A stretch of 64,000 nucleotides of DNA from Apodemus sylvaticus (lineage: Eukaryota; Chordata; Mammalia; Rodentia; Muridae). The stretch covers positions 46,713,900-46,777,899 of the forward strand of contig NC_067481.1 in the NCBI RefSeq assembly GCF_947179515.1. Reading direction: 5' to 3'. Within the stretch, counting starts at the first letter, position 1; each line of letters opens with the position of its first letter. The position numbers and the translations under genes were made by a program. Shown in pieces: positions 22,671 through 37,291 of this stretch. The notes under the pieces were generated by a model. That model was not told where the DNA came from. It made no database searches and was given only the letters and a program-made list of their open reading frames with translations.

Positions 22671-23700
22671 ATGATTCTTTAATTTCGCAGACTTGTTTAC
22701 CAGTGACTGCAAGGCCACCTGCAGATAGTTTCTCTTCTTCAGTACATAAGAAAGTGCTGAACCTTTCCCCCTAATATTTTGTGAAGCTTCTCGGAAGCTC
22801 ATATGAGTAATGAAAATATTTTGGGAGGGGAAAAATGCACAAATGAGCAAATCAAAGAATTATCAAGGGTGAGCAAGAGGCACAGATAGAAGAATAAGTT
22901 CAAGGACGCTGCCGCGGAGGGGCCGAAGCCAAGGGAGAAACACCTACAGTAGGGTAAGTGTAAGCCTGTTGTGTATGGATCCCCATGCACACAGCTCTTT
23001 GAGACAGTCTCACTATGTAGCCCGAGCTACATGATCCTCCCACTCCTACTGCACCAAGCTGGGGCCTACTTTTTATGAAATTTGTTTAAATTTTTTATGG
23101 AGGACTCAAAATTATATAGTGCCAGGTAATTAATCTCATCACCTGTTTCCTTAAAGATTTTAAGAAAGGAATCTCACACCTCAAGGTAAGATTTGCCTCC
23201 ACACTTTCATCCAATCCATAAGTCACCAAAGTCCAAATTTACCTCATCAGCACCAGGTTCACGAAAGGCCGTTCACTCGGAGATCACCCTGGAGCTCAGC
23301 ATCAGGACCCCATGGCAGAGTCAAGATGGGATCCTGGTGGAGAGCGGTCATTTAAAGCCAACTCAGAGTCTCCAATTTCTCCTGGGCAGAGAAGACCTGC
23401 CTTTTAGCTCATAGAATTAGACCTACGTACCCTAGAGCCAAGTAGAAGTTGGGATTGCCCTGGCTACGCAGGACCAACAACCTGAATAATCAAACTCCTC
23501 AGCCATTTGACATAGAGCTTATACCAGCTACCCAGCTGGACGTGGAAGTTGCCACAACCATCTGGAAAGCAGCAGCCATAGTGAATGATAGAACAGGCCG
23601 GGTTTTCCCACGGGCCTTTATCCTGAATGCATAACAGGGAGGTGGGTGGTGGAAGAGACACCGGGAAAGGAGATGGTAACACAGCACGCTTCTAATAACA
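22670..23700 (+). other. Intergenic sequence next to the Slc6a4 3' end
   Basis: One B1 trace at about 22985-23065 on the - strand (TTTGAGACAGTCTCACTATG). The rest looks unique. A stretch near 23568-23574 matches the miR-15/16 seed complement on the Slc6a4 strand. Confidence 0.4.
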
Positions 23701-23709
23701 CAAGCCCGA

Positions 23710-24382
23710 TTGACTAGGTAGAATCTGTTTAATGTAAGAAAAATTAGAGGCCATTTATATAGTTTGTAATGGACCCAGAGTGTTGGGATTGAGGGTACAC
23801 ACACAATGGACAGACACAATAGCTCACACATATACATCAGTTTTCAGCATAGCGTCTTTACATCTTCTTTCCTTAACCTCAGAGCAGCACATGGGTTACA
23901 GGCTTCTAGTAGATTCCAGCTATAGAGTTCTATGCTACTGAGAATATATATATGGCTAGCAAGACATCCCTGTTTTCTCTTGGGTGATTTATGTATTCAT
24001 GAACACTGAAGGCTTTAGAAGCAGACAGGGTGCAGGGTAATATGATCGATCGTACCAAAAACATAATACAGACATCCACAGACCTAATTTTAAACCTGAA
24101 GCTAGCTAATGACTGGGTGGCATTTGTCCCCTCCTTCCTCTCCCTCCCATGTCCAGAAGAGGCCAGCTCAGCGGTGTCACCATCTAATGTGGTAGTTAAG
24201 TCCAAGAGATTTCATGGAAAGAAGTGGTTGGAACCCACAAGAGCCTGGGCACCATAGTCTTTAGGACTGTGTCTCCATGGAGAAAGACCTTCCATCATCA
24301 GGCTTGGCTTAGAGGGGAGGGGTCAAGGTGGGGCCTTTCAGAGGTGATGGGGGCTGGGAGGCCACTTCTCTCCCTGGGTGTG
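23710..24382 (-). other. Slc6a4: Slc6a4 3' UTR (proximal end inferred)
   Basis: The sequence 3' of the stop on the - strand has no coding features. The first good poly(A) signal is ATTAAA at 23733-23728, about 650 nt after the stop, which fits my memory of the mouse mRNA length. Cleavage near 23710 is inferred. A weaker GATAAA variant lies at 23622-23617. Confidence 0.6.
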
Positions 24383-24457
24383 TTACACAGCGTTCATGCG
24401 GATGTCCCCGCATGGAATTTCTGTTGGTGTTTCAGGAGTGATACTTTTAATAATGCG
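24383..24457 (-). CDS. Slc6a4: Slc6a4 exon 14 coding part, residues 607-630 and stop
   Basis: 75 nt coding after acceptor CCAACAG. It encodes RIIKSITPETPTEIPCGDIR and MNAV, with TAA at 24385-24383. This is the cytoplasmic C-terminus, which in the family carries trafficking and interaction signals. It sits about 3.4 kb from exon 13 and is too short to show as a free-standing reading frame. Confidence 0.97.
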   Translation of the reverse strand, partial: RIIKSITPETPTEIPCGDIRMNAV

Positions 24458-27400
24458 CTGTTGGAAGAAAAGTGCAGTGTTACAAAGTCTTGTTTGAAAA
24501 GACTTATCAACATTGATATTAAAACAATGAAGAGTATTTTAATGATATTTTACAGTAAGTTGAAATAGCCTCATTGGCCTTTAAAAAAAAAAAGAAATGC
24601 CCAACTTCTAATACGGATGAAAATGTCAGAGTACATCAAAGTACAAGCATCTGGTACAGGAAGAACATGATTGAGACACGAACTTAAGGTGGAATCCTTC
24701 GGAGGAAACTTGCTGGCCACAGCATGACTGACTTTAAACAGACAGGGCTTCCCAGAGCCACACTTGGGGGCAGACACACAGGACCTCAATCCCGCCTTGT
24801 GGCCATGGTGCCCGCCAGTGCCAACAGCCTCTGAACGCCATCCCTCAGCACATTGTAGACTATCATTAATTAGATAGAAATAAGTCTTGCAATTGGAATT
24901 AGTCTTAAGTGGAGTTAGGATGCACAGGAAAGAGCTCACTCATCACTGGGCAAGCGCAGTAAACATTGTAAAGAAAAGTGTTTGCTTTTATGCCCACCTC
25001 CTTCCTGTGTGTACTGCTGCACATTTAGATGTGGATTCTCCCAAGTTACCAGGCTTAGATCTTCTGGTTGGTTGGTTGGTTGGTAGGTTTGTTTTTTGAG
25101 ACAGGGTTTCTCTGTGTAGCCCTGGCTGTCCTGGAACTCACTCTGTAGACCAGCCTGGCCTTGAACTCAAAAATCCACCTGCCTCTGCCTCCCAAGTGCT
25201 GGGATTAAAGGTGTGCGCCACCACTGCCAGGCCAGACTTAGATCTTAATTATGTAATTTCGGTGTACATATGTGTGGGTGCATGTGAGCCAGTGCCTATG
25301 TGGAGGTTGGAAGATGACTTTTAGGGGTCAGTTTTCTACTGTGTAAGTTCCAACATTTTAACTCCTGTAGCTTGGTGGTTAAGAGCCTTTGCCTGCTGAA
25401 CCGTTTTGCCAGCCCTCTAGACAACTACTGAGCTCAGACTTTGCTGGGCCCTGGTCTTCTACAAGACTCTCTCTAAACTACAGTTAATCTGAGAACCGGG
25501 CATGGCCGACACCTTCACAAGCATGTGCTCATTAGAGACCATCTTCCACTATCTTTGTGCGGGGTCACTAAGGCTTTCTGCAATGGTGACTTCAGCCAGC
25601 AATTGACCCCAACCTTGAGGCTCCTAGGCTGCTCGTGCATGGTATTTTCCCAAATTAAAGCAGTAAATAGAGCTTGTTCCATAACACTGTGGACGTATGC
25701 AAGTGGTCCCCAGCTTGCAGTGGGTTCCTATAACCTCTTTTTTCTTTATGATGATGCAAGAGTGATATCCATTTGGTGGAAATTGCTCTCAATATTCCTC
25801 TCTCCCCTTGCCAGGGCTAGAGCTATCGCTCTCTGCTGATGCTAGGCAGTGGTACAAGCCACAGCTCCTGGCCAGCCAAGCAGTCATGAGAATGACAGCC
25901 CTGCCCTGTGTTGCCAGGCTATGATGTTCAGGAAGCTAGGTGTATCACTGTATTTTTTTTTTTTTTACTTAATGACATTTTCAATTCATAATGGGTTTAT
26001 CAGGATCTAATCTCATTATAAGCCAGGCGCATCTGGATAGCCATTACCCAGCAGAGTTCAGACACTCGATTTTCTCTTATATTTACCTTTCTGTTAGTCT
26101 TTGTTTTTTTAACCAAACCAAGATTTTATATGGAGCCTCACCTCCTCCCAGAATGCTTCTGGATGTCAAATCTGGTAATTAACAAGTAATCTCTGTAAAA
26201 CTCCAAGTGAGGCAGGTGTGGTGGCACATATCTTATAATGCCAGTACGGGCTGGGGCCAAGAGGATCACTGAAAGTCTAAGGCTAGTCTGGGCTACATAG
26301 GGAGACTGTGGTTTAGAATAAAAATCTCCTCCTCCCCCACAAAACAAAAAGCAAATGTCTTTTCTCCCCAGGGCGGGGGAACAAGGCATGCTTTTTACCA
26401 CTTGCATTAAGTACACACAAAAATAGGAAAGGCCTCTCTCAGAAGCCCTATCTAAAGAAAGGTATTGGATTTTCCTTAATCAAGCATTCACTAGGATTTC
26501 CACCCAGCACTGTGTGCCACTGTTCCTGACCCATGGAGCTATCAATCCTGGGAGCACACGACTGTCCAAGGAGCACATTTTACTGCTGGGCAAGCTAGGA
26601 TCCAGAAATGAGTGCTTCCATAGCTGCCCAGGGTCTCTCCTCACACTCCTGCAGCTTTATCAGCTGCTTCCTTGAGACCTATTGTCTCCCATCTGGTGGC
26701 CTACAGTAGAGATGCCCTCTGTCTCTCCTCTGCTGCCGCTGGGTCTGCCCTCAGTTACTTTACATCCTTCTAGGTGTCATTTTTTTTCTGTAAGTAACTG
26801 AAAATCTGCAAGAGAGACAACTAGGACTTGAGGTACAGCCTGTGGTATAATACTGATGTATGTTAATCTAGAGTTCCCTCCCCTGACCCAGGACTCTGGG
26901 TTTGAAGCAGCAGAGAGGTGGTGGATCTTCTCAGCCATCACTGAAGGATAGCCCAGAGGGATGAATTTAGTGACTCTGGGCCTAAGAATGCATTACAGTA
27001 AAGCAACCGATTGGTTCTCTTTGGGAGGAAAGGTTGTGATAGGGTTGGCTTGGTTACAGGAGTTTGCAGGAGCTGAATTTTCTTTACCATGAGTTTGGTT
27101 TCCCTACTTAAAAACAGAAGTGAATCCAGCTGTTCTCAGAGAAGGTGTCTAATCATCTCGTGTTCTCTTATGAAATGTCTGAGTGTGATGTTGTGCCAGT
27201 CTAGTCCACCTGGGTTCTAAAGCCTCCTGGCTTTCCCTGGATGCCACCCTTCGGCTTTGAGCTCTTCCTCTGCAACAGAGCAGAGCAGCAGTTGAGACTC
27301 CTGGTGTGATGCTCTTCACGCTGTGTAGTAAGTACTCACTACAGTGGCAGAAACACAACTGAGCGGACAATATCTAAAACGTTTCAGTTCTGCAGATCTG

Positions 27401-30400
27401 AAGTGCCACTGTTGTGAATCCTAGTAGCAGAACCGCTAGACGACCACTCGGGCAGCATGGCGTGAAAATGGCGCCTCGTCTGTCCCTAACCTTTAACACC
27501 AATTTCTACACTAGCCAACGGTCAGCTCAGAAGAGGGAACCTGCACCTAAAAACGAAAAGATCGGGAGAGTTCTGTTCCTGCACTGGGCTGCCTTTAGAC
27601 TTGTCACTGAAATAATGACTCTGTGAGGAGCACTATTCCCCTATCCACCCAGGGTTCTCTGTTTATATATCACCTGCCCACCCACCTCCCGAGGCTCTGA
27701 GTAGCAAGAATATATAAGTAGAGACTTATGGTGGATTTTATGAATATTTACATATTTTTAATAAAACACAATAAGAGAATTATTTTCTTACCCCACTGAC
27801 CACACACACTTTTAGCTGGCACATACCTCCTTAAGTGTCCCTGGAGTGCTGATCAGCCGATAGATGATGTATATAGGGATGCAGGAGACAGACGACGTCC
27901 CTATGCAGTAGCCCAAGATGATGCTCCAGTGGGGATAATTGTATTGGAAAAGCCGTAGCTGGGGTGGGCTCATCAAAAAACTGCAAATGATGAACTAAGA
28001 CAAATTCCAAGAGACATTGAAAACCTTCATAATATCCATGTAGATAGAGGCCACAAATACCAAATCTAAGAATCTACTGGGGTTTATCCTCAAAAGAACT
28101 CTTGTGCCATATTACTAACAACTTCTGTACCAAGTCAAAACAAAAACAAAGAAGCAGGGATTTTCCTTGGGTTTCTTTCCATCCCACACCTTAAAGCCAC
28201 TGTAAGAATTACAGCATCTCTACGAATATCCCCAAAGTCAGAGAGATGCAGCACTTCCCTCTGCCAAGAAGAGACTGGTACCCTCTGGGACTAGACAGCA
28301 GAGAGATAACTCGGGTGGCCTCTCTGTTTATCTCTGCTTTGGTACCATGTCCCCGAACTCAGTGAGATGGAAGGTACCTTCATTCTGGGAGAGAGAAACT
28401 GAGGAGTACTCTGCTCTTGGGAATGTTCTGTCTTAGGCTCTGCAGCCCGGGGTTTCATAAGAAAGGCTCTGCACGGATGGCCCTCAACAGCGACCAACCG
28501 TCTGCTTGTTACAGACCCGCTCTCAGGAATAGCAGGAGAAAAGAAGTTTAACACATTTCACTTGGAAACCAATGAAATTTTTGATAAAAATTCCAATCTC
28601 TTAACACCCGGCTCAGCATTCTCTTATTTTCAGTTTGCTTTCCAGAGGGAACATAAATGTGGAGTTTTGCCTAGGAACCACTGTGCTGAAATCATTGCTC
28701 TGAATTTGATTTTCAGTTAGTGCTACATGGTCATAAAGATGACACTAATGCACATTATTCATGTAGTTAAACATCTGTATCTGTTTTTCCTTTGTCCACA
28801 TGTAATAAAATGGGGAACTGTTAAGCACACATTCCTCTTCATAGCCCATGTCCAGGAGGAGGGCTTCAAAAGGAGTCCTGTCAATCACAGACCTTCCTCC
28901 TAATGCAGGCTCCTTGTGCATTATCCAAGACCTGGCTAAGGAGGAGGGGGACTTGGAAGAGAAGATCTGCTCAGGAGCCACCCTGAGCACAACGGGGCTA
29001 TGCGTTGCCAAGCACATGAACACCAGCTTGTCAGGGCCCACGCTCTTTAATTCAGTGGCTACCACCCTGAGTAGAGTTCCCTCTCTTCGCATGCACACTC
29101 TTTTCTTTCCTCACTTGCCTTCAGTGAAAAAGAATGGTTTTAGGAAGTGATTTGTTTAACTAAAGCATCCCTATAAAGCTCAGAACAGGGGACCTGTTAG
29201 TTCAGTGGAGATGTGGAGGGCAGATTTGCTTCCTCTCAAAAAGCACTTGCTTTTGAAGGATGGAGGTAAACTGAGCATCCCTGGGTCATGAGTGATGTAC
29301 CAGTCTCTACAAGGATGTTGCTAGGTAAGAAAAGGAACACACTGACCATGGGCCTCCAGAAATAAAAAAAAAAAGCCCAAGCGAGGCCTAAGGACCCAGA
29401 CAGGAATGAGGCCACACCACACCTCAGTGCCATGGAAGGGGAAGCCAAAATATTTCAGTGTGATCTGTCAGAGATAGGACCTGGTGGGGCCAGATCAGGG
29501 TAAGTGAAGGGAGTCACAGGTTCATGGGTCAAGTCCATTGTCTGATAAAATGTATATGGATTGTTTGTATTAAGTATTGCATTAAAATAGTTTTTATCCT
29601 GAGAACTAGTGTGTTTGATGATTCTTAGGTTTTATGTCCCCAGTCACTGTGTCACTTGCCTCACCCCTGTCTGGGCCTGGGCACTGCTTCCTTGTTGGGT
29701 GGGGGACTATTTAGGCACACAAGGCATTAATCTAACTTGCCTCCTTCCTCTGGAAAACAAATGAAAGGGTTTAAGTGGATTATCAAGAAGCACAGGTATT
29801 AATTTAAGTTAACAACCTATTTATGTCAGGACGTTGGCTTCTGGTCATGGTGAACCAAGAGACTCGGGCCAAACCTCTTAAAAGCAAGTGAAACTTTGCC
29901 TGGTGTGTGAGCACTTGTCTTCGATCCCAGCACTCCAGAGGCAGGCGGATCAATGTAAGCTTGAGGCTAGCTTGTGTCTACATAGGGGGTTCCAGGCCAG
30001 CCAGTGCTACAGAGTAAGACCAGGCATAAACAAGAGGGGAAAAACTGAAAAGAAAGAAGCATTTGGATTTAAAAGAAAACAACAGACAGCATGTGGCACG
30101 CCCCTGTGGTCCCCACTGCTTGAGAAGCTGAGGAGAGAGGAGCTCTTGGGCTAAGGTAACTCTCTGGGCAAAAAGCAACGGGCCGACAAAGCAATGTGGA
30201 ACTGCTGGGCTGAACCTAAGAAGGTACACAAGCCGGGGCCTACACAAGAGTTGCAGTGTCTAGAGTTTGGGCCTGCATGGGAGCCCCAGGCCCACTAAGG
30301 CTATCACTGTGCTGGGATGCTTGCTGCTCAGAGCAAAGGTTGATGAAAACTTCTGGAGTCTAAAGCAGTCAGGAAGGGCTCCTGGGAACAGGGGCACATG

Positions 30401-33400
30401 TAATGTCACAGAAGCAAAGATAAGCAATTGAGCCATCATATAAAACAGTCCTGAGATGTGTGGGGAGCTGGGCGTGGCAGGGGAGGGAAGTCAGAACACT
30501 CACAGGAACCAAGAGGTGTTTTGAAAGAGAAGGGACACTGTGTGCCTGAGACATCTGGGATGGCCCAGATACCCAATAAACTGAGAAGAATGGATGGAAT
30601 GGTCTAACCTGCTTTTTGACTTCAAGGGGTCAAAAAATGCCCTCCCCGAGCAACCCTTAGTACTCAGCTTTCTTTTTAGATTTTTTTAGACTGGGTTTCT
30701 CTGTGTAAACCTGGATTCCTGGAACTCTCTCTATAAACCAGGCTGGCCCCAAATGCAGAGATTGCCTGCCTCTGCCTTCTGTCAAGAGTGCCAGGTCTAA
30801 AGGTGTGCACCACCTCTGCCTGCTTAGCATGAGACTTTCCTATCCAGGTCCTTTGACAATAAATGAATTCTACTTTTGACTTGGACCTAAATTTGGGGAG
30901 CTTTGTTTATGCCCCCTTCAAAGTGAATATAAAATTATTGAGTATAAAATTGCTAGGACCCCTCTCAGGGCCTTCCTGAGCAATATATACAGTATTTTCT
31001 TCCTCGATCTTGAATAGTTGTGTTACATGATTTTAATGAAACTAAGCCTCAGTGACACTAATGCCTGTGATACTAGCACTTGAGAAGCAGGAAGATCTCA
31101 ATTATGAGGCCAGCCTGGGCTACATATAAAGTTCCAGGACAACTCAATCTACATCTGAAGACTATCTTAAAACAAAAATCCCTCCCCACCAACTTGCAGA
31201 ATTATCACAAAGCTTAGGAGAGCATGCTTTTCTGTCTAGGAATGGTGCTTCAGTAGCATTCAAGTCTTATAAACAAACAACACGACCACTTACCAGGAGA
31301 AACAGAGGGCTGATGGCCACCCAGCAGATCCTCCAAAACCATCCCGGGCTGAAGCCCAGCATTTCCTTCACGTCGCTGCAGAACTGAGTGATTCCTGTAA
31401 TCACCCAAAGGAGAATTAGACAGGGCAGTATCAACAGGGTCAGCACTGGTGACGGCGGGAACGGAGTGGGGGCTCCTCCATAAGCCGGTGGGGTCACTTA
31501 GGTACTTCACTCGAGGGACTCAAGTGGCGGGGCATCACAAAACTGAAATTCTATAGCAAGCAAAGCTCTTTGTATACAGAGCAGGAAAGTTGGCAAATGT
31601 CTAGCAACCAAGTTCTCCAGGGGTGCCCACAATTCCCTTCTAAGATCTCAGCCTGGATTTGACTGTCATCTATTGTAAGAAGAAAGTGATCTTAGGAATG
31701 GTGAGCCTGCCTGCAGAAGCCACTTCGGACTATCTGCTGGCAGTTTTCAAGAGAGGTATTTTTTTTTTAAAGATTTATTTCATGTTTGAGTGTTTTGCCT
31801 ACAGGAGGAGGTGTTGGGTCCCTTAGAACTGGAATTATAGCCATTTGTTACCTACCATGTGGGTGCTGGGAATCAAACCAAGTCCCTCTTGGATAGCAGA
31901 CAGGGCTCTTAACCACTGAGCCATCTTTCCTAGCCCTTCAGGGAAATTTTTTAACCACAGTATTGCTCATCTGTGTGCCAGGTCAAGATCCAGGTTCTGT
32001 AAAGGTTACTGGCACTAACTCGAAGACGCCCACTGACAGGTGTGTCCCGAGAACTGAAAGTGCTCCCGCTGTTTCCTCAGAGCTCTGAGGCTCTGCTGCA
32101 GGTCTACAGTGACTCTGAACTCTGTCCTCTCAACTGCTGGGGAAGTAAAGATAATGTCTTCTTCTTCTTCTTTTTTTTTTTTTAATTGTCTTCCGTATTC
32201 AGAACTCACAAGAGTCGACTCACCATCTCCTCTGTGTCCAGCTTCAGGGAATCCAGTCCTCTGCCCTGACCTCTGCAGGGGGCTACACTCTCTCATACAC
32301 ACACAAAGTCTTTAGTTCATGTTCTCTGCCCTCTCCCTTCACGGTGTACAGATGGTTACCATGGCAAAGCAATTGATGGTAGAAATTGGAAAGCAAATGC
32401 GTTTCCAAATGAGATGCTTGTTTCTTGATCGTACAGATCCATCTCTGAACTTGTGTCTTCATGTCAGTGGCCTGCCTGTGCCCTCCCCTCCACTATTCAA
32501 GGCCCATGGAACCCCTGCCAAGAGCTCTAAGCTCACTTCCTGGACCCCCTCTCTCCCTTTGTCAAAGTCTATCCCAGGACAAGAGGGAAGGGCCTGGGGA
32601 TTCACCAGTGCAGAGACCATAAGAACAGTTTTGCCTTATAGAAGAGAGGGGCTGAGGCTCTATCTTGATGCTCTGGAAAGGGGTCTATGTTAAGAAACTT
32701 AAATCTGGGGTGCTCTCACACTAATGCCTCATATATCAGGTCTTAGGCCACCACTGTGGGTGAACTGGCTGACTTCAACCTGTCTCTTCTGGGGAAATAT
32801 TACAAACATAAAAAAGAAATCAGGATAGAAATAATGTTCTCCCTGGAGGGTGGCTTATGTGGTACTGTGCAGAGGAAACAGTAGTGTATGGCTATAGAAG
32901 GCCCTCAGCTGAGATTATCTTACAGACCTGTCAGGAGATCACGCTTGGTCAACTGCCCCTTCCTGTCCTCTGATGAAATTAGTGCCTGTCTCCATGTGGA
33001 CAGAGGATAGGGCAGAGAAAGAAGGGACTTCTTACCATAGAACCAAGACACAGCGACAGCCTCGATGAGGGCTACAGTGAGCACTGCTGGGCCCGTGGCG
33101 TACTCCTCCAGCAGGGTCACCACGTATGCCCCTCCCTGGGAACAAGGTCACAGATATGTCAACAGTCTTCTGAGGGGTGGCCTCACTACAGAGGCCTGCA
33201 GAAGCTTCTGACTATGGGGGTCAGACTGGGTAATCCTCACTCTGGACTTGGTCTGAGGACTCCAGACCCTGTTTTGTGGAGTAGCCTTTGAATGTGTACC
33301 CATCTGAACACCTTACCCTGTGGAGCACATTTTCTTTTAGATGGTACTGAGAATGGGACCCACGGCCTGGGCTTTTATCACCCTTGTTTTATCTACTACA

Positions 33401-36400
33401 CCATAAAAGACAAACTCCAAGGAGCCTCTATGGCTACTTTGGGCTTACTGAATTCTTGTCTATTCAAACTTGGAGAACTCACAACTGTAAAGACTCAAAA
33501 AATAAAAATAAATAAAAATAAAAAAGGAAAAAAGGAAAAGAAAAAGGGAGAGGGGATCTGAATCTGTGTGACCCTGGTACTTAAGTCACTGTTTTGTGCC
33601 TGCCACTCTAACCCTGACCCCTCTGACACCACAGCCCCTATACACCCAGGTAAAGCACTGGGGTCACTGAGACCATGGCTTGAAGAGGTGTCCCTATCAG
33701 TAAAATCTGTCTTGAGCCAGGAGGACACAAAACCATGATGTCACCCTACCTGATGTATACACTTTACTGTATTTGTCCTGGCTACTAAATGAAGAGACAG
33801 GGAGGGGAGGAGGGAGATCACAGGAGAGGGTCTGGCTTCTTTACACCTCAAGCTCTGAAGAAGATGAAGTGGCATGTAAGTTACACACAAGACACCAGCC
33901 TGTAGATCAGGACACGGAGGGGGGGGGGCAAAGTACCCATAAAAGCATCTCTAAAAGATGCAAATATCTGGAAATGCAAATCCTAGCTTCTCTCCAGGTA
34001 TTTTTTGCCAAGCCTGAAATATGGTTGGATCTGTTGTAAAATGCTACGCCTCCTGATGTCATGCACAGATCTACCAGCAGACAACTGCCAGAAATAACCT
34101 TTCTCCTTGGTGGCAAACTTTTCAATGCTGAACATGGAACCAGGGCCTCACATATGCCAGGCAAGCAACCTAACACCACACCACATCCTCGGCCCATGAT
34201 GAGCCTTTTAATATTGCTAGCAACACTTTTCGGCCCCACAGGAGGACACTGTGGAAGTGGGAGGAAACCACCCACCCTGCCTGTGGAACACTAGCGAGTG
34301 GAACATGTGGAGCTGGTGGCCTGGTACTCACGGAAGTCAGTGTGAGCAGGGATCCCAAGATGCAGGTGATGACTACAATGAGCACAAACCACTCCCTGCG
34401 CTTGGCCCAGATGTGGGGAAACTCATCCAGCACAGCTGTGATCACACCTTCCAGGCCTGCAAACTGAAAGATGCATGCCGACAGTCACAGAGGAGCCTTG
34501 GGACAAGCCCCGTGCCTTAAGGACAGGGAACAGGAAGAGAGATAAGATTTCAGAGTAAACAGGCTAATCAAGATTAGCTCGCCCACTCCCTGGCACATGA
34601 ACGTGTCAAGAGGCACATTTCCATCCGATATCATTGTCAGAACCCTTCCCTTAGAACTTGCAGGCAAGAAAACACTGCACACACAGCTTTAGCATTTGTG
34701 TCTTGGGAGACTGGGTGTCCCAAAGCTAGGTCAATGCCAGTACGCTCTCTACACTAATAGAGCAAGTCTCTGAGTTGAGCAATCGTGGCTTAGGAAGGAA
34801 AGCAACAAGGATTTTATTTAAATACACTGAGCCCCTTTGTGCCAGGCACTTTCTCTACCGTGTGCCACCAGAAACTCTGTAAAGTACCCAGTGCACAAGG
34901 TACCATTACTGAGGAGTGGACAGGGGGAGGGGTTGGGGAAGAAGAACAGGGAGAGGAAAGGGAAGTGGGAGAAGGTGAGAGGAGGGATGGAGGGGAATTA
35001 CCTGGAAATAGCAACCAGTACCATGGGAAGGTCTGAGTGGGGAAGCGATTCTAGCCTCCTCCTGACCTTTCCCCTTTCCCCTCTCCCTCCCAGACCCTTT
35101 GCCGGCTCCACTCACCGTGCTATCCAAACCCAGAGTGATTAACATGAGGAAGAAGATGATGGCAAAGAATGTGGATGCTGGCATGTTAGCTATCGCTTCT
35201 GCATATGTGATGAAAAGGAGGCTGGGGCCTGAAACAGAGGGGGAGAGAGGGGTTGGATGCTGAGTCCCGTCCTACCCAGACTAGATCTCCGTTACTTTGC
35301 CCTTATCATCCACAAGCCCTCTGCATCAAATCGGGCTCTGTCAGTACCAAACGCTGCTTCATCTACCACACCAGACATTTTGCTAAGCCAGAGGGTAGGT
35401 TATCCGCCTTGAAAACTGAGCATCTTCAACTTGGGGGCACAGGACAGAGGCAAGACTGCAACTACAAAAGCCCAGGGGCTCCACAGTGAGGCACTTCTGC
35501 ATGATCATCAGGGCCAGGTCTGCTGTTCCTAAGGTACCCAGTGATGTCTCAGCTCAGATTAGCAGGAAATGTAATAAGGACAGCCTGCTATTTTTTTTTA
35601 AGTCACATTTGGGGTCCTATGGACAGAACTCCAGCATCTGAACACCAAGTGCTCTACCACTGACCTACATCCCCAGCCCTTAAAGTCCTTTTGAAAGTGT
35701 GACAAACAAGTCCTCAGTCCCTTAGAGGCTGACTTAGGGATGCTGTCATTTGGTCAAAGTGCTGCATCAGGCCAAAATACAAATATTTCTCTAGACCTTA
35801 GGACTCCATCTACTTGGACTCATTTTTATAATATCTGTTACATGATTTCTCATGCAAACACCAAGCAACATGACATCAGTAGTGATCTGCCTACTAGACC
35901 GAATCCCCCCACGAGTGCCCAAGCCCACTGGCTCTAAACCTACCATACACGTCATAGTTTTAAGCCCACCATACCCATCATATCTTTAATCCTGCCATGT
36001 ATTGAGGGCCCCTGCACTGGGCACCCAGACAACTGAATACATGCGTGGATTGAGATCTCCACAGAACTTAACTTTCAAGTCTTTGAAAATCGTTTAGCTA
36101 TTTGTAAAGATTCAAAGTTGCCATCCTGTGACGTGAGCCCCTGACCCTACCTGCATCTTTGGCCACCTCAGACACATCTTCGTTCCTCATCTCAGCCATG
36201 TAGCCAAGCACCGTGAAGATGACAAAGCCAGAGACGAAGCTCGTCATGCAGTTCACCACACTGGTCACCAGGGCGTCTCTGCAGCGGAACCCCAGGCACA
36301 ATCACAAACCAGTCACAGTAGCACATTCCCATAATCCCATCCCTTGGAAGGCTGAGTGAGGCAGGAGGATTGTGAGTTCAAAACCTCTTCTCCACCAAGA

Positions 36401-36870
36401 GAGGCACCGCCCTGGAGCAGGGCCTCAGCTGGAGGGCTCCAGGAAGGGGCTTTGACCTCACATTTGTGAAATTAAAAGTTTAATGTTATCTTCAAGTAAC
36501 ATCTTAAGGCTGCCAAGGAGAAAGAAACATTGACAATTTTAAAACTTCACTCCATAGCTTTAGCTAACCAACGCAAGGCCACACTCCTTGTGGCTGGGGG
36601 TGGGTGGGAGTGGGTACTGTCCCCAGCTGTGAGTGACAGCCAAGCCGCCGTGGGTGCAGAGCTACTGTTCGGTTAAAACACTGAAGCATGGCTCTGCCAC
36701 AGCATGGTGTTTGTTGTAAGCTAAGACAGTTCAGTCCTTAGGCTTTCCGTGTAAATATAAACAATCAGTCGACGGTTTTCATGGTAACATATATTAACTG
36801 GTGTACGCTGCATTTTGTAACCTTGCTATACCATGTCCCTGTTTGGTTTGCCTGTTTGCTTTGTCACTTG

Positions 36871-36908
<38 letters not shown>

Positions 36909-37194
36909 AGACAGGGTTTCTCTTTGTAGCCCTGGCTGTCCTGGAACTCACTCTGTAGACCAGGCTGGCCTCGAACTCAGAAATCCACCTGCCTCTGCCT
37001 CCCAGAGTGCTGGGATTACAGGTGTGCGCCACTGCTCGCTTGTCCTCTTTTAAGCAGGATCTCATACAGTCTATTGAAGGCAGCGATGACCTCAGGATGG
37101 AGCTGAGACTGGCCTTGAACTCCTCATTCTTCAGTCTCCACTTCCCACATGCTGGGACTATAGGGATGCACCCCTCCCCCAACTAAGAGTGTGT

Positions 37195-37291
<97 letters not shown>

